57,160 nucleotides of DNA from Actinomycetota bacterium (GTDB lineage Bacteria; Actinomycetota; Actinomycetes; Actinomycetales; Microbacteriaceae). The DNA is taken from assembly GCA_018268455.1 (NCBI GenBank), contig JAFDWM010000005.1, positions 1 to 57,160 of the forward strand. The letters run 5' to 3'. The position numbers and the translations under genes are program-made. The notes below the pieces were generated by a model, which ran no database searches, was not told where the DNA came from, and was given only the letters and a program-made list of their open reading frames with translations. Of the stretch, positions 34,571 through 43,512 are shown in pieces (position 1 is the first letter of the stretch; each line of letters begins with the position of its first letter).

Positions 34571-35175
34571 CAGCGCTCGTGCGGGTGGGCGTGCTCGCGC
34601 TGCAGGGTGACGTGCGCGAACACGCCGCGATCCTCACCTCGCTCGGGGCGGAGGCGGTGCTCGTCCGCCGCCCCGAGCAGCTGGAGGATCTGGACGGCCT
34701 GGTGATCCCCGGTGGCGAGTCGAGCGTGATCGACAAGCTGTCCCGCATCTTCGGGCTGCGGGATCCGCTGCGCGCCCTCATCGCCGAGGGTCTGCCCGTC
34801 TACGGCACCTGCGCCGGGCTGATCCTGCTCGCCGATGAGATCGAGGGTGCGATCGAGGGACAGCTGACCTTCGGCGGCCTGGACGTCACGGTCGCTCGCA
34901 ACGCGTTCGGCGGACAGGTCGAGTCGTTCGAGACGAAGCTCGACGTGACGGGGATCGACGGCGAGGTCGCGGCGACGTTCATCCGCGCCCCTCTCATCAC
35001 GCGGGTCGGGCCTCGCGCCCAGGCGATCGCGGCACTGCCCGGCGGCGGGGTCGTGGCCGTCGCGCAGGGCAATCTGCTCGGCACGAGCTTCCATCCCGAG
35101 ATGAACGGCGAGTCCCGCCTGCACGAGCGTCTGCTCGAGCTGGTGCACGAGCGGCGGCGCGTCGTCGCCGCCTGA
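34567..35175 (+). CDS. pdxT: Pyridoxal 5'-phosphate synthase, glutaminase subunit PdxT
   Basis: A 202-residue class I glutamine amidotransferase supplying ammonia to PdxS. The opening is [15 protein letters not shown]. The catalytic Cys is in [11 protein letters not shown], and the His and Glu of the triad are in [10 protein letters not shown] conserved [10 protein letters not shown] lies between. GTG overlaps the pdxS stop, so the two subunits are translationally coupled. Confidence 0.96.
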   Translation: MTALVRVGVLALQGDVREHAAILTSLGAEAVLVRRPEQLEDLDGLVIPGGESSVIDKLSRIFGLRDPLRALIAEGLPVYGTCAGLILLADEIEGAIEGQLTFGGLDVTVARNAFGGQVESFETKLDVTGIDGEVAATFIRAPLITRVGPRAQAIAALPGGGVVAVAQGNLLGTSFHPEMNGESRLHERLLELVHERRRVVAA

Positions 35176-35187
35176 CTGATCCCGCCA

Positions 35188-35217
35188 TTGTGGCGTCGTG
35201 CCCCCGAGGTCTATCAT
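35188..35217 (+). promoter_or_regulatory. Promoter of the hemerythrin-like gene
   Basis: -35 TTGTGG (35188-35193), 18-bp spacer, -10 TATCAT (35212-35217), 45 bases before the ATG at 35263. Confidence 0.5.
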
Positions 35218-35262
35218 CCCGCCAGAGACAGGAACGATGACGGCAGCGCTCTGGGGGCGATG

Positions 35263-35988
35263 ATGTCCGATTTCTTCACGATGGAACCGGGGGAGACAGC
35301 GGCTCCGGTGCCCGACGGACCTGTGCTGTGCGACGCGTCGGCGGGGATGCGAAGGATCCATCGCGTCTTCCTCTGGGCGTATGACGAGGCGCCGGGTCTC
35401 GCGCGATCCGCGCCGCAGGGAGATGTCGCGCGGTCCGCGTACGTCGGTGAGGTGCTCGGCAACTTCGACAAACTCCTGCACGCGCATCACGAGAGCGAGG
35501 ACCTCTTGATGTACCCGAAGCTGCAGGAGCGTGCGCCCGCGTGCGCCCTGCACGCAGAGCTTATGGTCCGGCAGCACGAGGAGGTCAAGAAGCATCTGGA
35601 TGAGATCGAGCCGATCCGCCTTCGTTGGGCGCAGACCGGCGATGCGGGACTCGGCGACCAGCTCGCGGATCACTACGAGACGCTCTCGGCACTGCTCAAG
35701 GTGCATCTGCGCCGAGAGGTGACAGAAGTGACGCCCGCGGTCGAGAAGGTGCTCACGGAAGCGGAGTTCGCCGCGCTGGCCAGTCACGGCGTCGACTCCT
35801 TCGAGAAGAAGGTGGTGCTCGCCTACCTCGGGATGATCCTCGCGACCAACCCGCCCGGGGATCGCGAAGCCTTCTTCCAGGAGATGCCGTTCCCCATCCG
35901 GATGGCCTACCGACTCATCGGCAGACGCCTGTATCGCGCGCAGTACCAGCAGCTGTTCCCGGGCCGCCCCGTTCCCGCGACTCTGTAG
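35263..35988 (+). CDS. Hemerythrin HHE domain protein
   Basis: A 241-residue four-helix-bundle protein. Metal-binding candidates appear in RRIHRVFLWAYDEAPG, LHAHHESEDLLMYPKL, LMVRQHEEVKKHLDEIE and the later KVHLRREVTEVTPAVEK. Such proteins bind a di-iron centre or a cation and may sense oxygen, nitric oxide or iron. A GGGGG run five bases before 35263 decides the start. It has its own promoter and interrupts the usual pdxT–yebC neighbourhood. The stop is TAG. Confidence 0.82.
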   Translation: MSDFFTMEPGETAAPVPDGPVLCDASAGMRRIHRVFLWAYDEAPGLARSAPQGDVARSAYVGEVLGNFDKLLHAHHESEDLLMYPKLQERAPACALHAELMVRQHEEVKKHLDEIEPIRLRWAQTGDAGLGDQLADHYETLSALLKVHLRREVTEVTPAVEKVLTEAEFAALASHGVDSFEKKVVLAYLGMILATNPPGDREAFFQEMPFPIRMAYRLIGRRLYRAQYQQLFPGRPVPATL

Positions 35989-36029
35989 CGTCTCCGCGTC
36001 GCACTGACGGCACAACGTTCGTCATTCGT

Positions 36030-36035
36030 TAGAAT
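36030..36035 (+). promoter_or_regulatory. -10 box of yebC
   Basis: TAGAAT, with a leader of about 45 bases and GGGAG before the ATG at 36087. Confidence 0.45.
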
Positions 36036-36086
36036 GGACGACGCCCTGTCAGAGCGAACTGCAGGGCGGATACGAGCGGGAGACAT

Positions 36087-36845
36087 ATGTCCGGGCATTC
36101 CAAGTGGGCCACGACCAAGCACAAGAAGGCCGTCATCGACGCGCGTCGTGCCAAGTCCTGGGCCAAGCTCATCAAGAACATCGAGGTCGCGGCGAAGCTC
36201 GGCGGCGCCGACCAGGCCGGCAACCCGACGCTGTTCGACGCCGTGCTCAAGGCGAAGAAGACCTCGGTCCCGAAGGACAACATCGATCGCGCCATCAAGC
36301 GCGGCGCCGGGATCGGCGGCGAATCGGTCGAGTACTCGTCGATCATGTACGAGGGATACGGCACCAACGGCGTGGCACTCATGATCGAGTGCCTGACCGA
36401 CAACAAGAACCGCGCGGCAGCCGAGGTGCGCACTGCGCTCACCCGCAACGGCGGCACGCTGGCCGACCCGGGCAGCGTCGCGTACAACTTCAGCCGCAAG
36501 GGCGTCATCGTCGTCGAGGGTGAGAACACCACCGAGGATGACGTCATGATGGCCGCGCTCGAGGCCGGCGCCGAAGAGATCGAGCCGCATGCACAGGGCT
36601 TCGAGATCATCACCGATGCGGCCGACCTGGTCGCGGTGCGCTCGGCGCTGCAGGACGCCGGCATCGAGTACGAGTCGGCCGACGTGGAGTTCGTGCCGAA
36701 CCTCAAGGTCGAGATCGACGCCGAGGCTGCGCGCAAGATCTTCCGCCTCATCGACGCGCTCGAGGACAGCGACGACGTGCAGAACGTGTACGCGAACTTC
36801 GATCTCACCGCCGAGGTGCAGGCCGAGCTCGAGAACGACGAGTAA
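36087..36845 (+). CDS. yebC: YebC/PmpR family protein
   Basis: A 252-residue protein of the universally distributed YebC/TACO1 family, with the invariant N-terminus [15 protein letters not shown] and the central [16 protein letters not shown]. Family members have been described as transcription regulators and, more recently, as ribosome-associated factors for difficult peptide sequences. It normally adjoins ruvC; here a transporter/LysR pair lies between. The stop is TAA, one of few in this window. Confidence 0.95.
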   Translation: MSGHSKWATTKHKKAVIDARRAKSWAKLIKNIEVAAKLGGADQAGNPTLFDAVLKAKKTSVPKDNIDRAIKRGAGIGGESVEYSSIMYEGYGTNGVALMIECLTDNKNRAAAEVRTALTRNGGTLADPGSVAYNFSRKGVIVVEGENTTEDDVMMAALEAGAEEIEPHAQGFEIITDAADLVAVRSALQDAGIEYESADVEFVPNLKVEIDAEAARKIFRLIDALEDSDDVQNVYANFDLTAEVQAELENDE

Positions 36846-36930
36846 GACCCGCACGAGTCGCCCCGATGGCCGCGCCGAAGATCGCCCCGCACGATCCGGC
36901 GCGGCCATCGTCGTCGCGATCAGCATGAGC

Positions 36931-37899
36931 TCAGGGCCCCGGCGCGGCAGCGGAAGCCCGGACCGTGATCACCCCCGGCCGCGCGGGGTCGCCGAGACGC
37001 TGCTCCCGTGCGGATAGCCGCTGTGCCAGCAGGACGGCCACCAGCATGACGCCGATGCCTGCCGCTCCGGCCACGTTCAGACGGTCACCGGCGACGAATA
37101 CTCCGAAGGCGGCGGCCCAGACCGGCTCCGTGCCCAGCAGCAGGCTCGCATGCGTCGCCGACGTCGCGGCAATGCCCCACGCCTGCACGGCGAACACGAC
37201 TGCGCCGGCCACGACACCCAGGTACAGCAGCAATGCCAGCCGCCCCGGATCCAGCGACGCGAGGAACGGCTCGACGGGCGTCCCCAGGATCGGGCACGCG
37301 ATCGTGAAGACCACCCCGACGGTGCCGAGCTGGATCGCCGTGAGCCGATACGGATCCGGGCGGTTCCGTGCCTGCAGCGCGCTCGACATGGTGACGTGCG
37401 CGACGCGGGCGAGGGTCGAGGCGAGGACGAGCAGATCGCCGACTCCGGGCGCCGAGAAGCCCCCGCCCGAGGTCAGCAGCCAGGCGCCGACCACCGCCGC
37501 CGCGCACAGGGCGACGAGTGCGGGGCGCACGCGCGTACGCCGCACGGCCGCTTCCGCGAACGGCACGAGGACGATGCAGAGCGCCGTGAGGGTACCGGCG
37601 TTCGTCGCGCTGGTGAGTCCGATGCCGAACGTCTCCAGGGCGAACACGGCGCTGAGTGGCAGCCCCAGCAGGATGCCCGAGCGCCACTCCTGCGAGGTCG
37701 GCCCACCGCGTCGCGTCACCAGCACGAACACCACGAGGGCTCCGGCCGAGAGCAGCATCCTCGCGGCGACGAGCGCCGGCGCCCACAGAGGATCCACGAG
37801 CAGAAGCTTCACAACCAGGAAGGTCGAGCCCCAGCAGACGGCGCCGAGCAGGAGCGCGACGTCGGTGAGGCGAAGGGTGTGGCGCAGGCGAGTCTTCAC
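36931..37899 (-). CDS. EamA/DMT superfamily transporter
   Basis: A 322-residue protein with ten predicted membrane helices in two EamA repeats (about residues 12-140 and 150-290). It opens with LLLGAVCWGSTFLVVKLLL; the second repeat contains LLYLGVVAGAVVFAVQAWG and LLLGTEPVWAAAFGVFVAGD. Such proteins export amino acids or other metabolites. The start is GTG at 37899. It diverges from a LysR-type gene across 71 bases, the usual arrangement for a regulator and its target. Confidence 0.88.
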   Translation of the reverse strand: MKTRLRHTLRLTDVALLLGAVCWGSTFLVVKLLLVDPLWAPALVAARMLLSAGALVVFVLVTRRGGPTSQEWRSGILLGLPLSAVFALETFGIGLTSATNAGTLTALCIVLVPFAEAAVRRTRVRPALVALCAAAVVGAWLLTSGGGFSAPGVGDLLVLASTLARVAHVTMSSALQARNRPDPYRLTAIQLGTVGVVFTIACPILGTPVEPFLASLDPGRLALLLYLGVVAGAVVFAVQAWGIAATSATHASLLLGTEPVWAAAFGVFVAGDRLNVAGAAGIGVMLVAVLLAQRLSAREQRLGDPARPGVITVRASAAAPGP

Positions 37900-37958
37900 A
37901 GGTTCACCATCGGATCCCAGGTCGCATCAGACAAGGAGGATCTTCGTTGGGCATTGCG

Positions 37959-37971
37959 TAAGCTGAACTTA
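37959..37971. promoter_or_regulatory. LysR-type T-N11-A box overlapping the regulator start
   Basis: TAAGCTGAACTTA is an inverted repeat (TAAG-N5-CTTA) and fits the T-N11-A rule of LysR operators exactly. TAAGCT may also be the -10 of the lysR gene, with six bases to the ATG at 37971. This fits autorepression and control of the divergent transporter. Confidence 0.55.
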
Positions 37972-38900
37972 TGGATCCGGTCCAGCTCAGGGCGCTGCGG
38001 GAACTGCGTGATCGCGGCTCGATCGCGGCGGTCGCGGCGGCGTTCCGGATCTCGCCGTCCGCCGTCTCGCAGCAGCTCTCCGCGCTGCAGCGCTCCGCCG
38101 AGGTCGCGCTGACCCGGCGCGAGGGACGGCGCAGGGTGCTGACGGACGCCGGTCACGCGCTGGCCGACGCGGCGGTGGGCGTCGAATCGGCTCTGGCGGA
38201 GGCGCGCGACGCCGTGGCGCGCTTCCACCGGAGCGAGGCCGCGACGGTCTCGGTCTCGGCGCTGTCCTCGGCCGCGCTGGCGTTCTTCCCGGGTCTCATC
38301 GCCGCGGATGCCGGCGGGATCCGGCTCGAGCTCACCGATCGAGACGTCGCGCACGAGCAGTACGTACGGCTGACCGCGGACATCGACCTCGTGATCGCAC
38401 ATCGGCTGCCGGGCCACGCCCTGTGGCCGCACCCGATCGCGTCCGAGCTGCTCATCGACGAGCCGCTGGATCTCGTCTTCCGCAAGGGCCACGCCCTGGA
38501 CCGGCCGGGGCCCGCCACAGCAGCCGAACTCGTCGACAGCGAGTGGGTCAACGCGCACGAGGACTTCCCGCTGGCGCAGTCCGTCGCTCTCATCGGCATG
38601 ATCTCCGGCCGCGAACCCGTGATCCGCCATCGGGTGAACGACTACGCCGTCGCCGCCGCAGTGCTCGGCGCCTCCGACGCCGTCGGTCTTCTCCCGCGCC
38701 ATACCGGGCAGGTCTACCTCACGGACGGACTGGTCCGGCGCCCGCTGTCCACCGGATCCGCGCCCCGGCGGAGCATCGATGTGCTCGCACGTCCGGAGAC
38801 GCTCCGCCGCACCGCCGTGCGCACCGTGCTCGAATCGATCAGGACGAGGGCGAGGGACCTGATCGCACTGTCCGGCGGGGAGGCGGGTCCGGCCGGCTGA
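37971..38900 (+). CDS. LysR family transcriptional regulator
   Basis: A 309-residue regulator. The winged helix-turn-helix is at residues 1-60 (QLRALRELRDRGSIAAVAAA, then RISPSAVSQQLSAL). A LysR substrate-binding domain spans about 90-295 with VSVSALSSAALAFFPGLI. The ATG start is fixed by the -10 and T-N11-A box. The likely target is the divergent DMT exporter; the effector is unknown, perhaps the exported metabolite. Confidence 0.9.
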   Translation: MDPVQLRALRELRDRGSIAAVAAAFRISPSAVSQQLSALQRSAEVALTRREGRRRVLTDAGHALADAAVGVESALAEARDAVARFHRSEAATVSVSALSSAALAFFPGLIAADAGGIRLELTDRDVAHEQYVRLTADIDLVIAHRLPGHALWPHPIASELLIDEPLDLVFRKGHALDRPGPATAAELVDSEWVNAHEDFPLAQSVALIGMISGREPVIRHRVNDYAVAAAVLGASDAVGLLPRHTGQVYLTDGLVRRPLSTGSAPRRSIDVLARPETLRRTAVRTVLESIRTRARDLIALSGGEAGPAG

Positions 38901-38944
38901 GCGGTCGCCCTGCGCGCCTCGGCCGTGGACGCCTGCGGCGGCCA

Positions 38945-38950
38945 TAGCCT
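38945..38950 (+). promoter_or_regulatory. -10 box of ruvC
   Basis: TAGCCT, six bases, then ATG at 38957; predicted leaderless. Confidence 0.45.
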
Positions 38951-38956
38951 GAACCC

Positions 38957-39568
38957 ATGACTGGGCTGCGGCGTGTGCTGGGGATCGATCCAGGCCTCAC
39001 CCGCTGCGGGATCGGCGTCGTCGATGTCGACCCGATGCGACGTGGCACTCTCGTGCATGTCGGTGTGCTCCGCACCCCCGTGGACGCGCCGATCGGCGAG
39101 CGGCTCGCCGCGATCGCCGCGGGGATCCGCCTCGTGATCGCCGAGCACGAGCCGGACGCCGTCGCCGTCGAGCGCGTCTTCGCGCAGCAGAACAGCCACA
39201 CGGTGATGGGTACGGCCCAGGCCAGCGGAGTCGCACTGCTCGTCGCCGCCGAGCACGGCCTGCCCGCGGCGACGCACACTCCGAGCGAGGTGAAGGCCGC
39301 CGTGACCGGCTACGGATCCGCCGACAAGAAGCAGGTGCAGGCGATGATCGCGCGGATCCTCCGTCTGGACGCGCCACCGCAGCCGGCCGATGCGGCGGAC
39401 GCGCTCGCGATCGCGCTGTGTCATGCGTGGCGGGCTCCGGGCGTGATCGGCGGCGGGGGAGCGGGCGCCGCCATGGCGGATCGCGGGGGCGCCGCGCTGA
39501 CCCCCGCGCAGAAGGCGTGGGCCGACGCAGAGCGTGTCGCTCGAACATACCTACGACCACCTGCGTAG
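38957..39568 (+). CDS. ruvC: Holliday junction endonuclease RuvC
   Basis: A 203-residue resolvase that cuts Holliday junctions symmetrically. Acidic active-site positions: [16 protein letters not shown] (Asp 11), [16 protein letters not shown] (Glu), and the C-terminal [17 protein letters not shown]. About 25 extra residues form a tail after the core. The TAG stop forms the first three bases of the predicted ruvA -10 box. It starts the ruvC–ruvA–ruvB repair cluster. Confidence 0.96.
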   Translation: MTGLRRVLGIDPGLTRCGIGVVDVDPMRRGTLVHVGVLRTPVDAPIGERLAAIAAGIRLVIAEHEPDAVAVERVFAQQNSHTVMGTAQASGVALLVAAEHGLPAATHTPSEVKAAVTGYGSADKKQVQAMIARILRLDAPPQPADAADALAIALCHAWRAPGVIGGGGAGAAMADRGGAALTPAQKAWADAERVARTYLRPPA

Positions 39569-39571
39569 ACT
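39566..39571 (+). promoter_or_regulatory. -10 box of ruvA overlapping the ruvC stop
   Basis: TAGACT contains the ruvC stop TAG and stands six bases before the ruvA ATG at 39578, so ruvAB may also be transcribed separately without a leader. Confidence 0.4.
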
Positions 39572-39577
39572 TCTCTC

Positions 39578-40195
39578 ATGATCTCCTCTCTGCGCGGCAT
39601 CGTGCTGGCCGCGACCGCCGATGCCGTCATCATCGAGGTCGGGGGCGTCGGCTTCTCCGTCGCGGTTCCGGGCGATGTCGCGCACACGGCGCGACTCGGT
39701 CAGGAGCTGCGCCTGCACACCTCGCTCATCGTGCGAGAGGATGCCCTGTCGCTGTACGGCTTCGCGGATCGCGCAGAGCTGGAGGTGTTCGGACTGCTCA
39801 TCGGCGTGACCGGCGTCGGGCCGAAGTCCGCGCTCGGGGTGCTCTCGCATCTGTCGGTCGACCAGATCGCCGCCGCCGTCGCGGACGACGACGACGCACC
39901 GTTCCGCCGCGTGTCCGGCATCGGGCCGAAGACCGCCAAGCTCATCGTCGTGCAGCTCGCCGGCAAGCTCCAGCCGCCCGCCGCGGTGCCGACCAAGGCG
40001 GCGGTCGACGGCGAGATCACCACCCAGCTCGTCGCCGCGCTGATCGGACTGGGCTGGACCGAGCGCGTCGCCGCCGAGGCCGCCGAGCGCAGTGCCGCGG
40101 AGGCGAGCGAGACCGAGCGCGGATCCGTGGCGCTGCTGCTGCGTCGCACGCTCGCGACGCTGGGGCCGGCACAGGGCGGAGGCGCGCGTGGCTGA
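39578..40195 (+). CDS. ruvA: Holliday junction branch migration protein RuvA
   Basis: A 205-residue junction-binding protein. The N-terminal OB-fold domain begins [20 protein letters not shown]. Two helix-hairpin-helix motifs follow: [14 protein letters not shown] and [14 protein letters not shown]. The C-terminal domain III (about 150-200) contacts RuvB. It recruits RuvB to four-way junctions. The last eight bases overlap the ruvB start. Confidence 0.96.
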   Translation: MISSLRGIVLAATADAVIIEVGGVGFSVAVPGDVAHTARLGQELRLHTSLIVREDALSLYGFADRAELEVFGLLIGVTGVGPKSALGVLSHLSVDQIAAAVADDDDAPFRRVSGIGPKTAKLIVVQLAGKLQPPAAVPTKAAVDGEITTQLVAALIGLGWTERVAAEAAERSAAEASETERGSVALLLRRTLATLGPAQGGGARG

Positions 40196-41216
40196 CGTGC
40201 ACGACGCGAGTGAGGCGGTCGACGAGGCCGAGCTCGCCATCGAGGGCGCCCTGCGCCCGGCGAGCCTGGACGAGTTCGTCGGGCAGCACAAGGTCCGCGG
40301 ACAGATGAAGCTGCTGCTCGAGGCCGCTCGGATCCAGGACCGGCCGGCCGACCACATCCTGCTGTCCGGCCCTCCGGGTCTCGGCAAGACCACGCTCGCG
40401 ATGATCGTCGCGCACGAGAGCGGTCGGCCGCTGCGGATGTCCAGCGGGCCGGCGATCCAGCACGCGGGTGATCTCGCGGCGCTGCTGAGCAGCCTGACTC
40501 CGGGCGAGGTGCTCTTCATCGACGAGATCCATCGCATGGCGCGCTCTGCCGAGGAGATGCTCTACCTCGCGATGGAGGACTTCCGCATCGACATCATGGT
40601 CGGCAAGGGCGCCGGTGCGACCAGCATCCCGCTCGAGCTCGCGCCATTCACCCTGGTCGGCGCCACGACCCGCTCTGGGCTGCTGCCCAACCCGCTGCGC
40701 GATCGGTTCGGGTTCACCGCGCACCTCGAGTACTACGACCCGGACGAGCTGGAGAAGGTCGTCGCGCGCTCGGCCATCGTGCTCGGCGTCGACGTGCCGG
40801 CTGTCGCCCGCGCCGAGATCGGCCGCCGCTCGCGGGGCACGCCTCGTATCGCGAACCGCCTGCTGCGCCGCGTCCGCGACTACGCGCTGGTGCACGGCGG
40901 CGGTTCCTCGGCCTCTGTCGACGACGTGCGCGCGGCGCTCGAGCTCTACGACGTCGACCGGATCGGGCTGGACCGCCTCGACCGTGCCGTGCTGGACGCG
41001 GTCGTGCGGCGGTTCCGCGGGGGACCGGTCGGCCTCAGCACCCTGGCCGTCTCCGTCGGCGAGGAGGCCGACACGATCGAGAGCGTCGTCGAGCCGTATC
41101 TCGTGCGGATCGGCTTCCTGGGGCGCACGCCACGCGGACGCATCGCGATGCCCGAGGCGTACGCCCATCTCGGCATCGCCCACCCCGAGGGGTCTGCGCT
41201 GTTCGATGACCTATAA
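40188..41216 (+). CDS. ruvB: Holliday junction branch migration helicase RuvB
   Basis: A 342-residue AAA+ motor. Walker A is [15 protein letters not shown], Walker [11 protein letters not shown], the sensor 1 region is [12 protein letters not shown], and the arginine finger lies in NPLRDRFGF. The C-terminal winged helix contains [20 protein letters not shown] at 40188 is preceded by GGAGG and overlaps ruvA. The TAA stop is embedded in a perfect TATAAT box. Confidence 0.97.
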   Translation: MADVHDASEAVDEAELAIEGALRPASLDEFVGQHKVRGQMKLLLEAARIQDRPADHILLSGPPGLGKTTLAMIVAHESGRPLRMSSGPAIQHAGDLAALLSSLTPGEVLFIDEIHRMARSAEEMLYLAMEDFRIDIMVGKGAGATSIPLELAPFTLVGATTRSGLLPNPLRDRFGFTAHLEYYDPDELEKVVARSAIVLGVDVPAVARAEIGRRSRGTPRIANRLLRRVRDYALVHGGGSSASVDDVRAALELYDVDRIGLDRLDRAVLDAVVRRFRGGPVGLSTLAVSVGEEADTIESVVEPYLVRIGFLGRTPRGRIAMPEAYAHLGIAHPEGSALFDDL

Positions 41217-41217
41217 T
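41212..41217 (+). promoter_or_regulatory. -10 box of yajC–secD–secF
   Basis: A perfect TATAAT overlapping the ruvB stop codon; leader of about 70 bases before yajC. No clear -35 is present at the expected distance. Confidence 0.5.
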
Positions 41218-41293
41218 CGCTGAAGACTTTCACCACCCACCCCTTCGCGTGCGCTCGAAATCGCGCGCGCCCCGGAAAGGCTGTTCTTCCCGC

Positions 41294-41716
41294 ATGAACA
41301 TCGGCACCTTCTTCTCGCAGTACGGTCTCTTCTTCGTTCTGGCGATCCTCCTCGTCTTCATGGTGCTGTCCACGCGCCGTCGCAACAAGCGCATGAAGGA
41401 GGAGCAGGAGAAGAAGGCGACGCAGACCGTGCCCGGTGCCCGCGTCCTCCTGCAGGGCGGGCTCTACGGAACGATCGTCGAGTTCGATCCGGAGAACCTC
41501 GACCGTCCCGCGCGGGTCGAGATCGCCCCCGGAACCGTCATCGAGGTGCACTCGCAGGCGATCCTCCGCATCGTCGACGAGGAGCAGCCCGCGGACGCGG
41601 CCCCGGCCATCGCCGAGGACCACACGCCGCTGGACGAGCGCACCGACGACCTCCGCATCGAGACGGCCGAGGAGACCCGCGCGCGTCTCGAGCGCGACGG
41701 CGACGACAAGAACTGA
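41294..41716 (+). CDS. yajC: Preprotein translocase accessory subunit YajC
   Basis: A 140-residue protein. One N-terminal membrane helix (about residues 8-28, FFVLAILLVFMVLST) is followed by RRRNKRMKEEQEKK and the conserved PGARVLLQGGLYGTIVE motif. The acidic C-terminal tail is typical of actinobacterial members. It associates with SecDF and YidC at the SecYEG channel. The ATG start removes a basic upstream extension. It is followed by secD after 68 bases. Confidence 0.93.
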   Translation: MNIGTFFSQYGLFFVLAILLVFMVLSTRRRNKRMKEEQEKKATQTVPGARVLLQGGLYGTIVEFDPENLDRPARVEIAPGTVIEVHSQAILRIVDEEQPADAAPAIAEDHTPLDERTDDLRIETAEETRARLERDGDDKN

Positions 41717-41784
41717 CGCGCACGGCGCCACCGTACGTCCGACAGGTCAGCACCGTCTGACCCCTGAGAAAGCGAAGAACCTTC

Positions 41785-43512
41785 GTGGCATCGTCCTCTC
41801 CCGTCAAGCACGCCTGGCGGGTTCTGCTCGGCCTGCTCATCGCCATCGGCGTGCTCTTCGGTCTCAACGCCCTGGGCGTCTACGGCTTCAAGCAGAGCTC
41901 GTGGGCGCCGCAGCTCGCCCTCGACCTGCAGGGCGGCACGCAGATCATCCTCAGCGCGCAGACCGCCGACGGCAAGGATCCGAACGCGGATCAGCTGAAC
42001 CAGGCCGCGCAGATCATCCGGCAGCGCGTCGACGCCTCCGGTGTGGGCGAGTCGGACATCACCACCGAGGGTGGCCGCAACATCGTTGTCCAGATCGCGG
42101 GCAAGGCGGACGAAGCCACGCGCAACCGCATCCAGGCCAGCGCCAAGATGGAGCTGCGGGCGGTGCTTGCGGCCACCGACCCCGCCACGAGCTTCGTCGG
42201 CGAGGACGGGAAGTCCACGCCGTACCCGACGCCCGCGCCCGACCTCGCGTCGACGCCCTCGCCCTCACCCACCGATGGCAGTGACCTGTCCTGGATCACG
42301 CCCAAGCTGCAGGCCGAGTTCCTCGCCTACGACTGCAGCACGAAGCGGGATGCGGCCAAGCAGCCCTCTGATCAGCCGCTCATCGCCTGCGATGAGAAGG
42401 GGCAGGCGAAGTACCTGCTCGGCCCCGTCGAGCTCGACGGAACGTCGATCAAGGACGCGACGGCCGGCATGAATCAGCAGAACGCGCAGTGGGAGGTCAA
42501 TCTGACCTTCGACGCGAAGGGCACCGAAGCCTTCGGCAAGGTCAGCCAGCGCCTGTACGCGTTCACCCAGCAGAACGTGACCCCGCGCAACCAGTTCGCG
42601 TTCGTGCTGGACGGATCCGTCATCTCCGCGCCGTCCATGAACGGCGTGATCCTCGACGGCCGTCCCTCGATCAGCGGATCCTTCACCCAGGAGACGGCCA
42701 AGGCCCTCGCCGACCAGCTGAAGTACGGTGCGCTTCCGCTCAGCTTCACCGTGCAGAGCTCCGACACGATCTCCGCGACACTCGGCTCCCAGCAGCTGCA
42801 GATCGGGCTCATCGCCGGCCTCATCGGTCTGGCCCTGGTGGCGGTCTACTCGCTGCTGAGCTACCGTGCGCTCGGATTCGTCATCGTGGCCTCGATCGCG
42901 GTCATGGCGGTGATCACGTACGTGCTCATCTGCATCCTCGGCTGGCGCATGGGCTTCCGACTGTCGCTCGCCGGCGTCGCCGGTCTGATCGTGTCGATCG
43001 GGTTCACGGCCGACTCGTTCATCGTCTACTTCGAACGAATAAGAGACGAGCTGCGAGACGGCAAGTCCATCACGGGCGCCGTCGAGGACGGCTGGGCCCG
43101 CGCGAAGCGCACGATCTACATCTCCAAGTCGATCAACATCCTCGCCGCCGTGGTGCTGTACATCCTCGCCGACGCGACGGTGAAGGGCTTCGCCTTCACG
43201 CTCGGTCTGACCACGATCATCGACGTGCTCATCTTCGTGGTGTTCACACACCCGGTGATGCAGATCCTGGCCCGCACGCGCTTCTTCGGCAACGGGCATC
43301 CGCTGTCGGGGATGGACCCGCAGGCGCTCGGTGCCGTGTACCGGGGCCGTGCGGAGTTCCGCGAGGTCGCTGCCGCCTCCCAGGGCAAGGCGGCGCGTGC
43401 CGGCCGCTCGCGGGGCGAGGCGGAGCGTCGGCAGACGATCGCCGAGCGCAAGCGCGCGGAGGCCATGGCATCCGCTGACAAGGGTGCGAGCCGGAACGAG
43501 GACAACGACTGA
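41785..43512 (+). CDS. secD: Protein translocase subunit SecD
   Basis: A 575-residue RND-type membrane protein that uses the proton motive force to complete secretion. TM1 is at about residues 10-32; the conserved LALDLQGGTQIILSA begins the large periplasmic domain. Five further helices follow at about 340-490, with SLAGVAGLIVSIGFTADSFI carrying family motif residues. The C-terminal cytoplasmic tail is basic. Start is GTG. A low-complexity Pro/Ser/Thr segment at about 145-170 is probably a linker. It overlaps secF by one base (TGATG). Confidence 0.96.
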   Translation: MASSSPVKHAWRVLLGLLIAIGVLFGLNALGVYGFKQSSWAPQLALDLQGGTQIILSAQTADGKDPNADQLNQAAQIIRQRVDASGVGESDITTEGGRNIVVQIAGKADEATRNRIQASAKMELRAVLAATDPATSFVGEDGKSTPYPTPAPDLASTPSPSPTDGSDLSWITPKLQAEFLAYDCSTKRDAAKQPSDQPLIACDEKGQAKYLLGPVELDGTSIKDATAGMNQQNAQWEVNLTFDAKGTEAFGKVSQRLYAFTQQNVTPRNQFAFVLDGSVISAPSMNGVILDGRPSISGSFTQETAKALADQLKYGALPLSFTVQSSDTISATLGSQQLQIGLIAGLIGLALVAVYSLLSYRALGFVIVASIAVMAVITYVLICILGWRMGFRLSLAGVAGLIVSIGFTADSFIVYFERIRDELRDGKSITGAVEDGWARAKRTIYISKSINILAAVVLYILADATVKGFAFTLGLTTIIDVLIFVVFTHPVMQILARTRFFGNGHPLSGMDPQALGAVYRGRAEFREVAAASQGKAARAGRSRGEAERRQTIAERKRAEAMASADKGASRNEDND

